DNA of 64,000 nucleotides, taken from the NCBI RefSeq assembly GCF_013415845.1, contig NZ_CP058907.1:496001-560000 (forward strand), read 5' to 3'. The notes under the pieces are model-generated. The model was not told where the DNA came from. It ran no database searches and saw only the letters and a list, made by a program, of their open reading frames with translations. The DNA comes from Rhodopseudomonas palustris (lineage in GTDB: Bacteria; Pseudomonadota; Alphaproteobacteria; Rhizobiales; Xanthobacteraceae). Position numbers and translations under genes: made by a program. Numbering within the stretch: the first letter of the stretch is position 1; the number at the start of each line of letters is the position of its first letter. Shown piece after piece: positions 34,178 through 44,006 of the stretch.

Positions 34178-37100
34178 TTAGTCCTTGCGGCCGGCGGTGA
34201 GTTGCTCCTTCAGCGCGGCGAGCTTGGCGAACGGCGAATTCGGATCCATCGGCCGGTCACGCTCGCGCGGGGCGCTGGAATGCACCTGCCGGTGCGAGCC
34301 GCCGCCCTGATTGTCGCGGCCGCCCTTCCCGCCCTGATGCTTGTCCTGGAATTTGTCGCGGCCCTTGAAGCGCTCGCGCGGCGGGCGCCCTTCAGCAGAG
34401 GCCTCGCGGCGCACGCCTTCGCCTTCCTGATCGCGGCGATCGCGACGAAACTCGCCCTTGCCGCGGCGACCACCACTGCGGTCGCCCTTGGCTTCGGCGC
34501 TCTCGCTTTCGTTCGCACCGGCGGGAGCGCCGTGCTGCGGACGATTGCGATGGCGATTACGATCGTGACGCGGCCGATGCTCGTCGGAACGGCCACCCGG
34601 ACGCCAGACTTCGACCAGCTCCGGCTCCGCCTTGGCAGCCGGCGCAGCTTCTGCGCTGGCAGCTTCGGACGGGGCTTCGGTTGTCGTCACTTCGCTCGCG
34701 GGGGCTTCGCTCGCGTCAGCGGCAGGCTGCTCCGCGGTTTCGGCGGCGGCGGCCTCTCCGGCCGGTTCGGCTGCGGTAGCTACGGGCTGATCGACAGCAG
34801 CAGGCTCGTCGGCGGCAGGCTGCTCGTCAACGGTCGACGCAGCTTCGGCAACGTCGCCTTCGGCTGTCGGAGACGGTTCGAACGCAATCGCCCCGGCCAG
34901 AATCGCCTGGTCTTCGGCCGACATGTCGCTGGTGGCTGCAGCCTCTTCCGTGGCGGGGGAAGCGGTCTCGGCAGCCTTCGGCGCGGGCGGCGGTGCCGGG
35001 CGCCGCTCCATCCGGTAGCCGAGCGCTTTCAAGATCGACGCAAAGTCTTCGCCGGCCGAACCGGTCAGCGAGGTCATCGCCTGGGTGACCACGAAGCTCC
35101 GGCCGTCGAAGGCACCAGCCGGCTTCTCGCCGGACGCGCCTTCGCGCCACGCCAGCGCGGGCCGGATTAGATCGGCCAGACGTTCGAGAATATCGACGCG
35201 GACGGCGCGCTCGCCGCACAGCCGGTAGCCGAGCGTGCGATACGCATCGCGATCGAGCGCCTTGTCGGCCGGAAACGAGGTGCGGCCGCTGCCGGCGAGA
35301 TGCTGCGCGCTGGACAGCGCGGCGAGATCGACATTGTCCTGCTTCTGGGCCCACAGCAGCGAGGCAAGTGCCCGCGCCGCCGGCTTCAGCAGCGACGGAA
35401 AGTAGATGTGATAGGCGCCAAACCGCACGCCGTATTTGCGCAATGTCGCGCGCGACGGCTGGTCCAGATCCTTCATCTCGGTCGCGATCTTGGCGCGCTC
35501 CAGCACGCCGAGCGACTCGATCAACTGGAAGGCGATGCCGCGGGCAATGCCGCTGACATCTTCGGCCTTGCCGAGTTCGAACAGCGGCCCGAGGATCTTC
35601 TCGACATGGGTCTTGAGCCACAGATCGAGACGGGTCTGCACCGCTTCGCGCGGGGCGCCGGCGAGCCGGTCGTCGGCGATGATCCGCAGCCGCGGCCGCA
35701 GCACGTCGTCCGAGCCGACCAGTCGCGCGACCGCATCGCCGGTCCAGCGAATGGTCCCGTCGGAGGTCAGGATGAACTGATCGTCCGGTGCGTTCGACAA
35801 CTTTTCGGCGCGCGCGTCGATTTCGCCGGCCAGCGCCTTTTGCGCCGTCGCCTGCAACGCCTTCGCATCCGAGCCGGCCTCGGCCGCGTCGGGCGCAAAG
35901 GTGAAGCCATCGAGCCGGCCAATCACGTGGCCCTCGACGATCACCTCACCAGTCTTGCCAATTTCCGTATTCAACATCGTGTTTTCCCGCAGGCGGCGCA
36001 TCAATACACTGGTCCGGCGATCGACGAAACGTTCCGTGAGCCGTTCGTGCAATGCATCTGACAATTTATTTTCAACGTCGCGCGAGATGCCCTGCCAGTG
36101 TTCGGGGTCGGCGAGCCAATCCGGCCGGTTGGCGACGAAGGTCCAGGTGCGGATTTGCGCAATTCTCGCGGAAAGCGTGTCGATGCCGCCGTCGGTGCGA
36201 TCCGCCTGATCGACCTGGGCAGCGAACCAGCTATCCGGTATCCGCCCCTTTTGCATCAAGAACCGGTACAGCGTGATCACCAGCTCGGCATGGGCTGCTG
36301 GTGCGATCTTACGGTAATCCGGGACCTGACAGACATCCCATAGCCGCTCTACTGCGGCTTTGCCCTGCGCGATTTCGCGCACCTCGGCGTCGCGGGCAAC
36401 ATGGTCGAGCACGCGGAGATCCTCGGCGACCGGCGCGCGGGTCAGCGCTTCGTGCCGCGGCGACTCGGCGAGCGACACTTGCAGTGCGCCGATCGAGGCG
36501 AAATCCAGCTCCGCGTTGCGCCACTGCAGCATCTTCACCGGCTCGAAGCTGTGATTTTGCAAGGCGTTGACCAGCTCGGGCTCGAATGGCGCGCAGCGCC
36601 CGGTGGTGCCGAAGGTGCCGTCCCGAGTGGCACGCCCGGCGCGTCCGCCGATCTGGGCGAATTCCGCCGGGGTGAGGCGGCGAAACTGGTAGCCGTCGAA
36701 TTTGCGGTCGGACGCGAAGGCGACGTGGTCGACATCGAGGTTGAGCCCCATGCCGATCGCGTCGGTGGCGATCAGGTAATCGACGTCGCCGGACTGAAAC
36801 ATCGCCACCTGGGCGTTGCGGGTGCGTGGGCTCAGCGAGCCGAGCACCACCGCAGCGCCGCCATGCTGGCGCTTGATCAGCTCGGCGATCGCATAGACCT
36901 CGTCGGCCGAGAACGCCACGATCGCGGTCCGGCGCGGCTGCCGGGTCAGCTTGCGGTCGCCGGCATATTCGAGCTGCGACAGCCGCGGCCGGGTGACGAT
37001 GCTGGCGCCAGGCAGCAGCCGCTCGATCATCGGCCGCATCGTCGCGGCGCCGAGCAGCAGCGTCTCGTCGCGGCCGCGCCGGCGCAGGATGCGATCGGTG

Positions 37101-37459
37101 AAGACGTGGCCGCGCTCGAGATCGGCCGCGATCTGGATTTCGTCGACGGCCAGAAACGAGACGTCGAGATCGCGCGGCATCGCCTCGACGGTCGAGACCC
37201 AGTAGCGCGGCTTGGAGGGTTTGATCTTCTCTTCGCCGGTCACCAGCGCGACGGCGTTGGCGCCGACCTTGTCGACGATCTTGTTGTAGACCTCGCGCGC
37301 CAACAGCCGCAGCGGAAGGCCGATCAGGCCCGATGGGTGTGCGACCATCCGCTCGATCGCCAGATGCGTCTTGCCGGTGTTGGTCGGGCCCAGCACCGCG
37401 GTCACACCGGCGCCGGGGACGCGGTCAGCAGTAAACGCTTCAGAGTACAGATTGGGCAT
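34178..37459 (-). CDS. SUV3-type superfamily-2 RNA helicase with long disordered C-terminus
   Basis: A 1093-residue protein. Walker A GPTNTGKT is at 24-31, the DEIQ-type Walker B at 106-109 (VDEIQ), and helicase motif VI appears as QIGGRAGRATRDGT near 263. This is the SUV3/mgpS-like group related to the mitochondrial RNA degradosome helicase. Residues about 800-1093 are low-complexity: an Ala/Glu/Pro-rich acidic part followed by a basic Arg/Gly/His-rich tail (GRSDEHRPRHDRNRHRNRPQHG-type) likely to bind RNA. It is predicted to unwind RNA in the cytoplasm. The S4 gene follows within 30 bases. A link to RNA turnover is inference from the family. Confidence 0.9.
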   Translation of the reverse strand: MPNLYSEAFTADRVPGAGVTAVLGPTNTGKTHLAIERMVAHPSGLIGLPLRLLAREVYNKIVDKVGANAVALVTGEEKIKPSKPRYWVSTVEAMPRDLDVSFLAVDEIQIAADLERGHVFTDRILRRRGRDETLLLGAATMRPMIERLLPGASIVTRPRLSQLEYAGDRKLTRQPRRTAIVAFSADEVYAIAELIKRQHGGAAVVLGSLSPRTRNAQVAMFQSGDVDYLIATDAIGMGLNLDVDHVAFASDRKFDGYQFRRLTPAEFAQIGGRAGRATRDGTFGTTGRCAPFEPELVNALQNHSFEPVKMLQWRNAELDFASIGALQVSLAESPRHEALTRAPVAEDLRVLDHVARDAEVREIAQGKAAVERLWDVCQVPDYRKIAPAAHAELVITLYRFLMQKGRIPDSWFAAQVDQADRTDGGIDTLSARIAQIRTWTFVANRPDWLADPEHWQGISRDVENKLSDALHERLTERFVDRRTSVLMRRLRENTMLNTEIGKTGEVIVEGHVIGRLDGFTFAPDAAEAGSDAKALQATAQKALAGEIDARAEKLSNAPDDQFILTSDGTIRWTGDAVARLVGSDDVLRPRLRIIADDRLAGAPREAVQTRLDLWLKTHVEKILGPLFELGKAEDVSGIARGIAFQLIESLGVLERAKIATEMKDLDQPSRATLRKYGVRFGAYHIYFPSLLKPAARALASLLWAQKQDNVDLAALSSAQHLAGSGRTSFPADKALDRDAYRTLGYRLCGERAVRVDILERLADLIRPALAWREGASGEKPAGAFDGRSFVVTQAMTSLTGSAGEDFASILKALGYRMERRPAPPPAPKAAETASPATEEAAATSDMSAEDQAILAGAIAFEPSPTAEGDVAEAASTVDEQPAADEPAAVDQPVATAAEPAGEAAAAETAEQPAADASEAPASEVTTTEAPSEAASAEAAPAAKAEPELVEVWRPGGRSDEHRPRHDRNRHRNRPQHGAPAGANESESAEAKGDRSGGRRGKGEFRRDRRDQEGEGVRREASAEGRPPRERFKGRDKFQDKHQGGKGGRDNQGGGSHRQVHSSAPRERDRPMDPNSPFAKLAALKEQLTAGRKD

Positions 37460-37761
37460 TTCGACTGGATTTCTGCGTGGTCGCGGTCAGATCTGTGTCA
37501 CATTGCGACGCCGCAGCAATCGCCGATTAAGGGCTGGAACGAGTCCGGAACGAAACGCGGCCGAATCGCTGACTCGGTCGGAGTCGGGCGCAGCCCACCC
37601 AATATCTCGTATCGAAGTCCGGGGCACGCTCAAGATCAGGTGAAAAGACAGGCCGAAATCCTCTTGGGCGGGATGAGTCTCCAGTGACTGATGCGTTCCG
37701 CGATTCCGCAGGGAGTCAACATGATTCAAGGCCGCCGGCCGGCGGAGCGCGGCGCCACGCG

Positions 37762-38634
37762 TTATTGCGCCCGGGAGGCCGATTTCGGCGGTGTCGCCTG
37801 CGAGATGAACTGCGTCGCTTCCAGCATCGCATTGCCGACCGGCGTCGGGATCTTCAGCCGAAAGGGCGCCAGCACGCGGGTGCCGGCGATCGGCGCCAGC
37901 CAGACTTCCATGTCGCGCTGCTTGATCAGATATTTGATCGCGGCGCGATCGGGGATGTAGCCGGACACCGGGTTGAAATAGACCGCGCAGACCAGCGCCG
38001 GCCCGCGATAGCCTTTTTCGGCTTTGACGGTTTCGGTGCGCTTGTATTCCATCCGCAGATCGTAGCGCATCCGGCCATCGAAGATCGGCGTCGATACCCG
38101 GCAGGAGTCCGGGCTGAGCACGTCGCCGGTGCCGGGCACGCGCAGGAAAGACGCGGTCATCGGATCGATCACACCGCGGCGATGCGCGTCAGTCACCGGG
38201 ATGCGGTCGTCGTCCGGCGGCGGCTCCGGCTCGATGCTGGACTCTTTGACGTTGCCGTTTGCGAGCGTGATGCGGATGGTCTCGGTCTTCTTGCCGCCGG
38301 TGATGCTCGCCACGTAATTGCCGGGCACCAACTGGCCGTTGATCACCCGGCCCTGCGCTTCGCCGCGGCCGTGGCCGCCGGAAAACGCCTGCATCACGCC
38401 GGAGGTCGTACCGGTCGCCGACGCCGAATAGAAATCATCGTCGACCTGGATCGCCCAGGCGCCCTTGCCGACCTCGATGCCGGCGAGAGAGGCCTCATAG
38501 CGCGCGTCGAGCTTGCCCTGAGCGGCCGCAGGCGCTGCCGTCAGCACCGCGGCGCCGGCCAGCAGCCCGCCCAGGCCGGCGTACCGGGTCACCGCGGGAA
38601 AGACATTGGCGAAGTGGCGGCTGCTGATGTTCAC
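37762..38634 (-). CDS. Periplasmic DUF3108-family protein
   Basis: A 290-residue exported protein from GTG 38634, chosen for AGGA 8 bases upstream; the frame continues further upstream but that is a shadow of rpmB. The signal peptide is about 23-41 (LLAGAAVLTAAPAAAQ). The DUF3108 pattern YEASLAGIEVGKGAW, with SGVMQAFSGGHGRGEAQG and the later YKRTETVKAEKGYRGPALVC, covers most of the mature part. The family is thought to be an outer-membrane/LPS-related or exported beta-rich protein with no known function. It is divergent from rpmB across 300 bases, and a helicase gene lies downstream on the same strand. Confidence 0.86.
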   Translation of the reverse strand: MNISSRHFANVFPAVTRYAGLGGLLAGAAVLTAAPAAAQGKLDARYEASLAGIEVGKGAWAIQVDDDFYSASATGTTSGVMQAFSGGHGRGEAQGRVINGQLVPGNYVASITGGKKTETIRITLANGNVKESSIEPEPPPDDDRIPVTDAHRRGVIDPMTASFLRVPGTGDVLSPDSCRVSTPIFDGRMRYDLRMEYKRTETVKAEKGYRGPALVCAVYFNPVSGYIPDRAAIKYLIKQRDMEVWLAPIAGTRVLAPFRLKIPTPVGNAMLEATQFISQATPPKSASRAQ

Positions 38635-38934
38635 GAACGATGTCCTGCCTGGCGCGGAAGCGCCGTCGATGGTCAACTCGCATCGGGCCGATCTGTTGGT
38701 GTCGGAACCGATTACGTCCTTTATATGGTGCCAGATGCTTGATGGCGCGTACAAATCCGCGTATCGCGGTGCGCCTTCCGGCAGTTCCCGATTCGCCAAT
38801 TTCGGGTTCCTGCGCTGCGGTCGCTTGACGCTGCGCCCCAGCCCTTTTATAGGTCCGCGGTTCCTGAAAACGGACGAATGATGAAGCCCCGTGCCTGCTG
38901 GTGGGCCGGCGGGGGATGACAGAGGATTTTCGCC
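38635..38934. other. 300-base divergent region with the rpmB promoter
   Basis: Contains the -35/-10 pair described at 38825-38853 and, on the other side, the start of the DUF3108 gene. No further ORF is supported. Confidence 0.5.
38825..38853 (+). promoter_or_regulatory. Predicted rpmB promoter
   Basis: TTGACG at 38825-38830, 17 bases, then TATAGG at 38848-38853 form a near-consensus alphaproteobacterial housekeeping promoter. It lies about 80 bases before the rpmB start. Confidence 0.75.
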
Positions 38935-39240
38935 ATGTCTCGGCGCTGCGAACTGACCGCCAAGGGTGCCCAGGTCGGCCACAAGGTCAGCCATTCGAAC
39001 ATCAAGACCAAGCGGCGTTTCCTGCCCAACCTGGTCAACGTGACTTTCCTGTCGGATACGCTCGGCCGTGCGGTGCGGCTGCGTGTTTCGACCAACGCGC
39101 TGAAGAGCGTCGACCATCGCGGTGGTCTCGACGCCTATCTGCTCAAGGCTCGTGAAGCCGAGCTGTCGCCGAAGGCGGTGGAGCTGAAGCGCGCGATCGC
39201 CAAGAAGATGGCGGGCGAGCCGGTTGCCGCGGCGAGCTGA
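38935..39240 (+). CDS. rpmB: 50S ribosomal protein L28
   Basis: A 101-residue L28 protein starting [11 protein letters not shown], with [20 protein letters not shown] (about 15-35) typical of the family. The alphaproteobacterial C-terminal extension beyond the E. coli 78 residues is present. The C-rich zinc version is absent (only one Cys), so it is the zinc-free form. It has AGAGGA as ribosome site, a consensus promoter before it and a strong intrinsic terminator after it, so it is a monocistronic gene. It is part of the large ribosomal subunit. Confidence 0.97.
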   Translation: MSRRCELTAKGAQVGHKVSHSNIKTKRRFLPNLVNVTFLSDTLGRAVRLRVSTNALKSVDHRGGLDAYLLKAREAELSPKAVELKRAIAKKMAGEPVAAAS

Positions 39241-39564
39241 TCGCCGCTCCGCCAATTCGGTTTGATTGAGATTTCGGCGGCCGGGTCGTTCGACCCGGCC
39301 GTTTTGTCGTGCGTGCTGGCCTGGCAAGGCAGCCGCAGACTCCGGCGTGGCCAGGATCGACATTTGAAGGTGCGACGTCCCGGTATCACTCCCAGGAGTA
39401 TACCTTCGTTCGAATCACGTACTTTCCCGAGGTGACGGAGCGGTCGGCCGATCGCACAACTTGTTCTCGTCGGTCTGATCGCCCGTTAGAGCGCATACCG
39501 CAGCATAAGCCGCCGCCGGCGCCTTTCCATGCGCGTTGGTGCGGTCGCCATCGCAGGGGCCTTC
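39241..39564. other. 324-base gap after rpmB
   Basis: Apart from the terminator at 39278-39306 no coding or regulatory element could be defined. The histidine kinase promoter should lie in the last 200 bases. Confidence 0.4.
39278..39306 (+). terminator. Rho-independent terminator of rpmB
   Basis: An 11-bp stem cggccgggtcg/cgacccggccg with a two-base loop (tt) is followed by a T-run (tttt at 39302-39305). Confidence 0.92.
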
Positions 39565-42500
39565 ATGAAACTGTCGACCCGGCTGACCCTCGCCATGGTA
39601 GCGCTGGTTCTGGTGACCACCGCGGTCCTCGGATTTCTCAACTACCAAAATGTCGTCGACCTGGTGATGCCGCGGGCCCTGATGCGGCTTCACACCCACG
39701 CTCAGCTCAACGCGCTGCTGATCGAGACCTCGCTGCAGAATACTCACGCCGACGCGGTCGGAGCGCAGTCTTCGGCGGCATTGCGCGATCTGCTGACGGC
39801 CCGGCGCGACGGCCTGCAGAGCGGCGGCGAGGAGCCGGCGAATTGGCGCAAGCGGATCGAAGCCCGCTTCATCGCCGAGATGGTTGCCAAGCCGAGCTGC
39901 GCGATCCTGCGTATCATCGGCCCGGAGGATGACGGGCGCGAGCTGGTGCGGGTCGACCGGCTCGGCCCGAACAACAGCATTCGCGCCGTACCGCCGTCCG
40001 AGCTGGCCCGGCGCGGCGACCGCACTTACTTCAAGGAAGGCATGGCGTTGCCGCCGAACCGGGTGGCGATGTCGAAGGTCGAGCTCAACAAGACCGCGAA
40101 CGGGCTCGAAACAACCTATGTGCCGACGGTGCGGACCATGGCGCCGATCGACGCGGCCGATGGAACGCGGCTCGGTCTCCTCGTCATCAATACCGATTTG
40201 AGCGGCCTGCTCGAGCGGATCCGCGAGAGTTCCGACGGCAGCAACATCATCTACGTCGTCAACGCCGATGGCGATTACTTGCTGCATCCCGACCGGTCGC
40301 GCGAGTTCGGTTTCGACATCGGCAAACCGAGCCGCATCCAAGACGACTTCCCGCGCATGTCCGAACTGCTGCTTCTCCGCAAGGGTGGCGATACGCCGAC
40401 ACTGGTCGCTGACAGCGCCGGCGACCGCTTCGGCGCCGGGTGGGACTGGGCCGAGTTGCCGAACGGGCCGAGGCTCGCGGTGGTGGAAATGCGGCCCTAT
40501 GTGTCGCTGACGTCGGTGCAAACGGCGGTACGGAATTCCACCATCCTGGGCGGCACGGTGGCGGTCCTGGTGGCGATGCTGATGGCGTTTCCGCTCGCGC
40601 GATCGTTGACGCGCCCGTTGGTACGGATCACCAATTCGATCGTCGCATTCTCTTCGAGCGGCGTGCCGGTCAAGGTGAAGACCGGCGGCGGCCACGAGAT
40701 CAATATGCTGGCCGAGGCTTTCACACGGATGGCTTCGGAATCCCAGCGCAAGGCCGTCGCCCTCGCCTCCGAAGTCGAGCAGCGTTCGCGGATTGCCGAA
40801 GTGCTGCAGAACACCATCGACAATATGGTCGATCCGGTGCTGGTCGCCGACGCCAACGGCATGGTGATCCTTACCAACCCGGCCGCGCGGGAGACCTTCG
40901 GTCAGCTCTCCGGCGTCGGCATGCTCAACACCACGCGTTCGTTCGACCGGTTCGATGCCGACGGCAATCCGATGGCGCAGGATCAGTCGCCGCTGCTACG
41001 CGCCTATCACGGCGAGACCATCATCAATTTCGAGTTCGCGGTGCAGCCGATCGGCTCGGCGCGCCGTTCCTATCTGATAGCCAACGGCCGGCCGCTGCGG
41101 AACGAGACCGGCGAGATCCAGGGCGCCGTGATGGTGTATCACGACATTACCAAAACCAAGAAGGCCGAGGACGCGCTTCGCCGCAGCGAGCAGATGTCGC
41201 GCGCGATCATCGATACGGCGCTCGATGCGTTCGTGCAGCTCGACGCGCAGGGGCGTATTACCGATTGGAGCCCGCACGCCGAGTCGATGCTGGGCTGGAG
41301 CCGCGAGGAAGCGATCGGCCAAGACTTCGGCGAACTGGCGCTGCCGCCGGATCAAACCAGAGAGATCAAGACTGGCTATCGACGCTTCATCGAAGCGATC
41401 GAACACGACATGAGCGTGATTCAGGGCCATCGCATCGAGATCGAAGCGGTTCGGCGTGATGGCTCGCCGATCGCACTCGAAGTGTCAATGACGGCACTGC
41501 CGGTCGAGGGACGGTTCGTCGTCAACGTCTTCATGCGCGATCTGACCGAGAAGATCGCGTTCGAGGAGCAGCTTCGGCAGTCGCAGAAGATGGAGTCGAT
41601 CGGACAACTCACCGGCGGTATCGCGCACGACTTCAACAACATGCTGACGGTGATCACCGGCACCATCGACATCATCAGCGACGGCGTCGCCGACCAGCCG
41701 CATCTGGCCGCGATCGCCAAGCTGATCAGCGAGGCGGCCGACCGCGGCGCGGAACTGACCCGGCTGCTGCTCGCCTTCGCGCGCAAGCAGCCGCTGCGCC
41801 CGGACGAAACCGAGGTCAACGCGCTGCTGTCGGGCTTGCAGAGCCTGCTGCGGCCGACGCTCGGCGAACCGATCGAAGTCGAAACCGTGCTCGCTCCCGA
41901 TACGTGGTCGATCTATGTCGATCGCGGCCAGCTCGAATCGGCGCTGGTCAATCTTGCTGTGAATGCACGCGACGCGATGCCGAAGGGTGGCAAACTCACG
42001 ATCGAGACCAGCAACGTCGTGGTGGATCCGGATCTCGGCAAGCGGTTCGGCGATCTGGCGCCTGGCGATTACGTGATGATTGCGATCACCGATTCCGGTT
42101 GCGGCATTCCGGAGACGATCCGCAGCAAGGTGTTCGATCCGTTCTTCACCACCAAGGAAGTCGGAAAGGGCACCGGGCTCGGCCTCAGCATGGTGTACGG
42201 CTTCATCAAGCAGTCCGGCGGCCACATCACGCTGGACAGCGAGGAGGGGCAGGGCACGACGTTCCGGCTGTATCTGCCGCGAGCCCAGATCCAGGTCGAC
42301 GCCGAGGTCGCGCCGGCCATCGAGCAGAACGCGGTCGGTGGCACCGAGACGATCCTGGTGGTCGAAGACGACGCCATGGTGCGCAGCTACGTCAACGCTC
42401 AGCTCAAGAGCCTCGGCTACACCACGCTGTCGGTGGGCAACGCCGCCGCAGCCCTGTCGATCGGCGAGAGCGACACCGCATTCGACCTGTTGTTCACGGA

Positions 42501-42810
42501 TGTCGTGATGCCGGGCCCGATGAACGGCGTGCAGCTCGCGGCCGAGATGATCAAGCGTCGGCCGGGGCTCAGGGTGCTTTACACCAGCGGCTATTCGGAG
42601 AACGCGCTGATCCACAATGACCGGATTGATTCCGATGTCCTCCTGCTGTCGAAGCCGTATCGGCGCAGCGATCTGGCCCGGATGATCCGCCGGGCACTTG
42701 CGGCCAGCCAGGAGGTCGAGGCGGCGCGATCGACCACCACCACCACCACCACCACCACCGCCGCCGAGCCGGCCAAGCCGAGCAGGGCCGCAGCGGCACG
42801 GCCGGCCTGA
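39565..42810 (+). CDS. Hybrid sensor histidine kinase with two PAS domains and receiver
   Basis: A 1081-residue membrane protein from ATG 39565 with AGGGG upstream (a start at 39529 adds 12 residues without one). Layout: TM helix about 7-28, periplasmic sensor (Cache-like) to about 320, TM near 325-345, HAMP, two PAS domains (about 415-535 and 540-670), HisKA with phospho-His in GGIAHDFNNML near 686, HATPase (GIPETIRSKVFDPFFTT; GTGLGLSMVYGF), and a receiver from about 927 with phospho-Asp in FTDVVMP near 978. The C-terminal tail contains nine Thr encoded by an ACC repeat. The signal is unknown. No partner response regulator is adjacent. Confidence 0.93.
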   Translation: MKLSTRLTLAMVALVLVTTAVLGFLNYQNVVDLVMPRALMRLHTHAQLNALLIETSLQNTHADAVGAQSSAALRDLLTARRDGLQSGGEEPANWRKRIEARFIAEMVAKPSCAILRIIGPEDDGRELVRVDRLGPNNSIRAVPPSELARRGDRTYFKEGMALPPNRVAMSKVELNKTANGLETTYVPTVRTMAPIDAADGTRLGLLVINTDLSGLLERIRESSDGSNIIYVVNADGDYLLHPDRSREFGFDIGKPSRIQDDFPRMSELLLLRKGGDTPTLVADSAGDRFGAGWDWAELPNGPRLAVVEMRPYVSLTSVQTAVRNSTILGGTVAVLVAMLMAFPLARSLTRPLVRITNSIVAFSSSGVPVKVKTGGGHEINMLAEAFTRMASESQRKAVALASEVEQRSRIAEVLQNTIDNMVDPVLVADANGMVILTNPAARETFGQLSGVGMLNTTRSFDRFDADGNPMAQDQSPLLRAYHGETIINFEFAVQPIGSARRSYLIANGRPLRNETGEIQGAVMVYHDITKTKKAEDALRRSEQMSRAIIDTALDAFVQLDAQGRITDWSPHAESMLGWSREEAIGQDFGELALPPDQTREIKTGYRRFIEAIEHDMSVIQGHRIEIEAVRRDGSPIALEVSMTALPVEGRFVVNVFMRDLTEKIAFEEQLRQSQKMESIGQLTGGIAHDFNNMLTVITGTIDIISDGVADQPHLAAIAKLISEAADRGAELTRLLLAFARKQPLRPDETEVNALLSGLQSLLRPTLGEPIEVETVLAPDTWSIYVDRGQLESALVNLAVNARDAMPKGGKLTIETSNVVVDPDLGKRFGDLAPGDYVMIAITDSGCGIPETIRSKVFDPFFTTKEVGKGTGLGLSMVYGFIKQSGGHITLDSEEGQGTTFRLYLPRAQIQVDAEVAPAIEQNAVGGTETILVVEDDAMVRSYVNAQLKSLGYTTLSVGNAAAALSIGESDTAFDLLFTDVVMPGPMNGVQLAAEMIKRRPGLRVLYTSGYSENALIHNDRIDSDVLLLSKPYRRSDLARMIRRALAASQEVEAARSTTTTTTTTTAAEPAKPSRAAAARPA
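42733..42759. repeat. (ACC)9 trinucleotide repeat inside the kinase gene
   Basis: Nine consecutive ACC units encode nine Thr near the C-terminal end of the receiver extension. Because the unit is a codon, length changes would not shift the frame. Confidence 0.95.
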
Positions 42811-42833
42811 ACCGCGAAGTAAAGATCGGCGGG

Positions 42834-43982
42834 TTAGTCGGCTTCCAGCGTGAATTGCAGCAGCAGGGTTCGCTGCAGCATCGAGAAATTGTCGTCCGAC
42901 ACCATCGTCAGCACGATCGCGCCGCCGGCGTCGATATGGACGTCCAGCCCTTCCATGTTGTCGATCTCGTTGCCGAGGTCGGCCTCGAAGATCGACGGGC
43001 CGTCCACGGTCGCGCCCGGAACGATCGTGCTCAGCGCAATCCGCCGGATGCGGATGTGCACGCCCTCGAACCAGGAGAACTTGCGCTCCAGGATCAACAG
43101 CTCCCCGCCAGGCAGCAGCGCGGCGTCGGCAATGTCGTAGTTCTCAGTGCGGCGGACCGAGAACTGCCCGGGAGACTTGCCGCCAATCAGGAAGCCGATG
43201 GTGTTGCGCTCGGCATCGAGGCCGCGCTCGGACAGCGCGATCAGCGTGCCGGCCAGCGGGTGCGGCTTCGGCACCATCACCAGCGATTCGATGCCCTTGT
43301 TGTTCGGTAGCTTGCGCAGCGCCGGGGGCACCGCGATCGGCTGGCCACGCGCGCGGATGCCGTCGCGCCCGTAGTCGAATTTGACGATCTGGTTGACGCG
43401 CTCGAAGCCCACATAGGCCGTGCCGCCGTCGAAAGCGAGCGACTCGCTATCGTACCACTTACGTGAGCGCAGCGGCATGCCGTCGGGGCCGAGCAACGGC
43501 GCTGCTTCGACGTCGGCAAGACCGCTCAGCGCCGTTCCGTCATAGACGATGCGGCCGGTGAACCAGGTGGCCTTGTCGCTGATCGCGACGAACCGCTCGC
43601 CGCGGGGATCGAGCCGCAGCGCGGATAGCCCGCCGAAGCCGCGGAAGCCGGATGTGAGGATCAGGCCGCTGCGAAACTGTAGCGCACCGAACTGGCGATG
43701 GGCCCGATCGCGCAGATCGAAATGGTCAATCTGGCGAGCCCGCACCTCGATCGAACGCGGCGCCGGCGGTGTCAGCTCGTCGGCTTCGACAGGCTTGGTC
43801 TGCGCCAACGCCAGGGTCGGCACGAAACCGGCCAAGGTGGCGGCGCCGCCAAGCGACAGGCCGCTCGCAAGCAAATGGCGACGCGTCGTCGTGGCGAAGT
43901 CCTGTGCGGCAGCAGCCGCGCAACCGTCGTCTGTCGCCGTGTGGTCGCTCTGCTTCCCAGCCTCGCCCCGCGGAGCGTTCAT
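42834..43982 (-). CDS. Tat-exported esterase-like phytase-family protein
   Basis: A 382-residue protein with a twin-arginine signal: TTRRHLLASGLSLGGAATL near 32-50, with cleavage after ALAQ about 61. The mature part carries the 'phytase-like esterase' pattern: a beta-propeller with FVAISDKATWFTGRI, KWYDSESLAFDG and PLAGTLIALSERGLDAERN. In this family, a serine esterase role and phytase-like fold have been suggested; substrates are unknown. It is exported folded, likely with metal ions, to the periplasm. It lies 24 bases downstream of cobT on the same strand; co-transcription is possible but a link to cobalamin is not obvious. Confidence 0.86.
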   Translation of the reverse strand: MNAPRGEAGKQSDHTATDDGCAAAAAQDFATTTRRHLLASGLSLGGAATLAGFVPTLALAQTKPVEADELTPPAPRSIEVRARQIDHFDLRDRAHRQFGALQFRSGLILTSGFRGFGGLSALRLDPRGERFVAISDKATWFTGRIVYDGTALSGLADVEAAPLLGPDGMPLRSRKWYDSESLAFDGGTAYVGFERVNQIVKFDYGRDGIRARGQPIAVPPALRKLPNNKGIESLVMVPKPHPLAGTLIALSERGLDAERNTIGFLIGGKSPGQFSVRRTENYDIADAALLPGGELLILERKFSWFEGVHIRIRRIALSTIVPGATVDGPSIFEADLGNEIDNMEGLDVHIDAGGAIVLTMVSDDNFSMLQRTLLLQFTLEAD

Positions 43983-44006
43983 CGGCTCATCTCAGCCCAA
44001 GAGCGC

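Noticed and set aside
38635..39363. Upstream extension of the DUF3108 frame across rpmB
   Set aside because: No signal peptide would result, and the sequence is the antisense of rpmB. GTG 38634 has a ribosome site.
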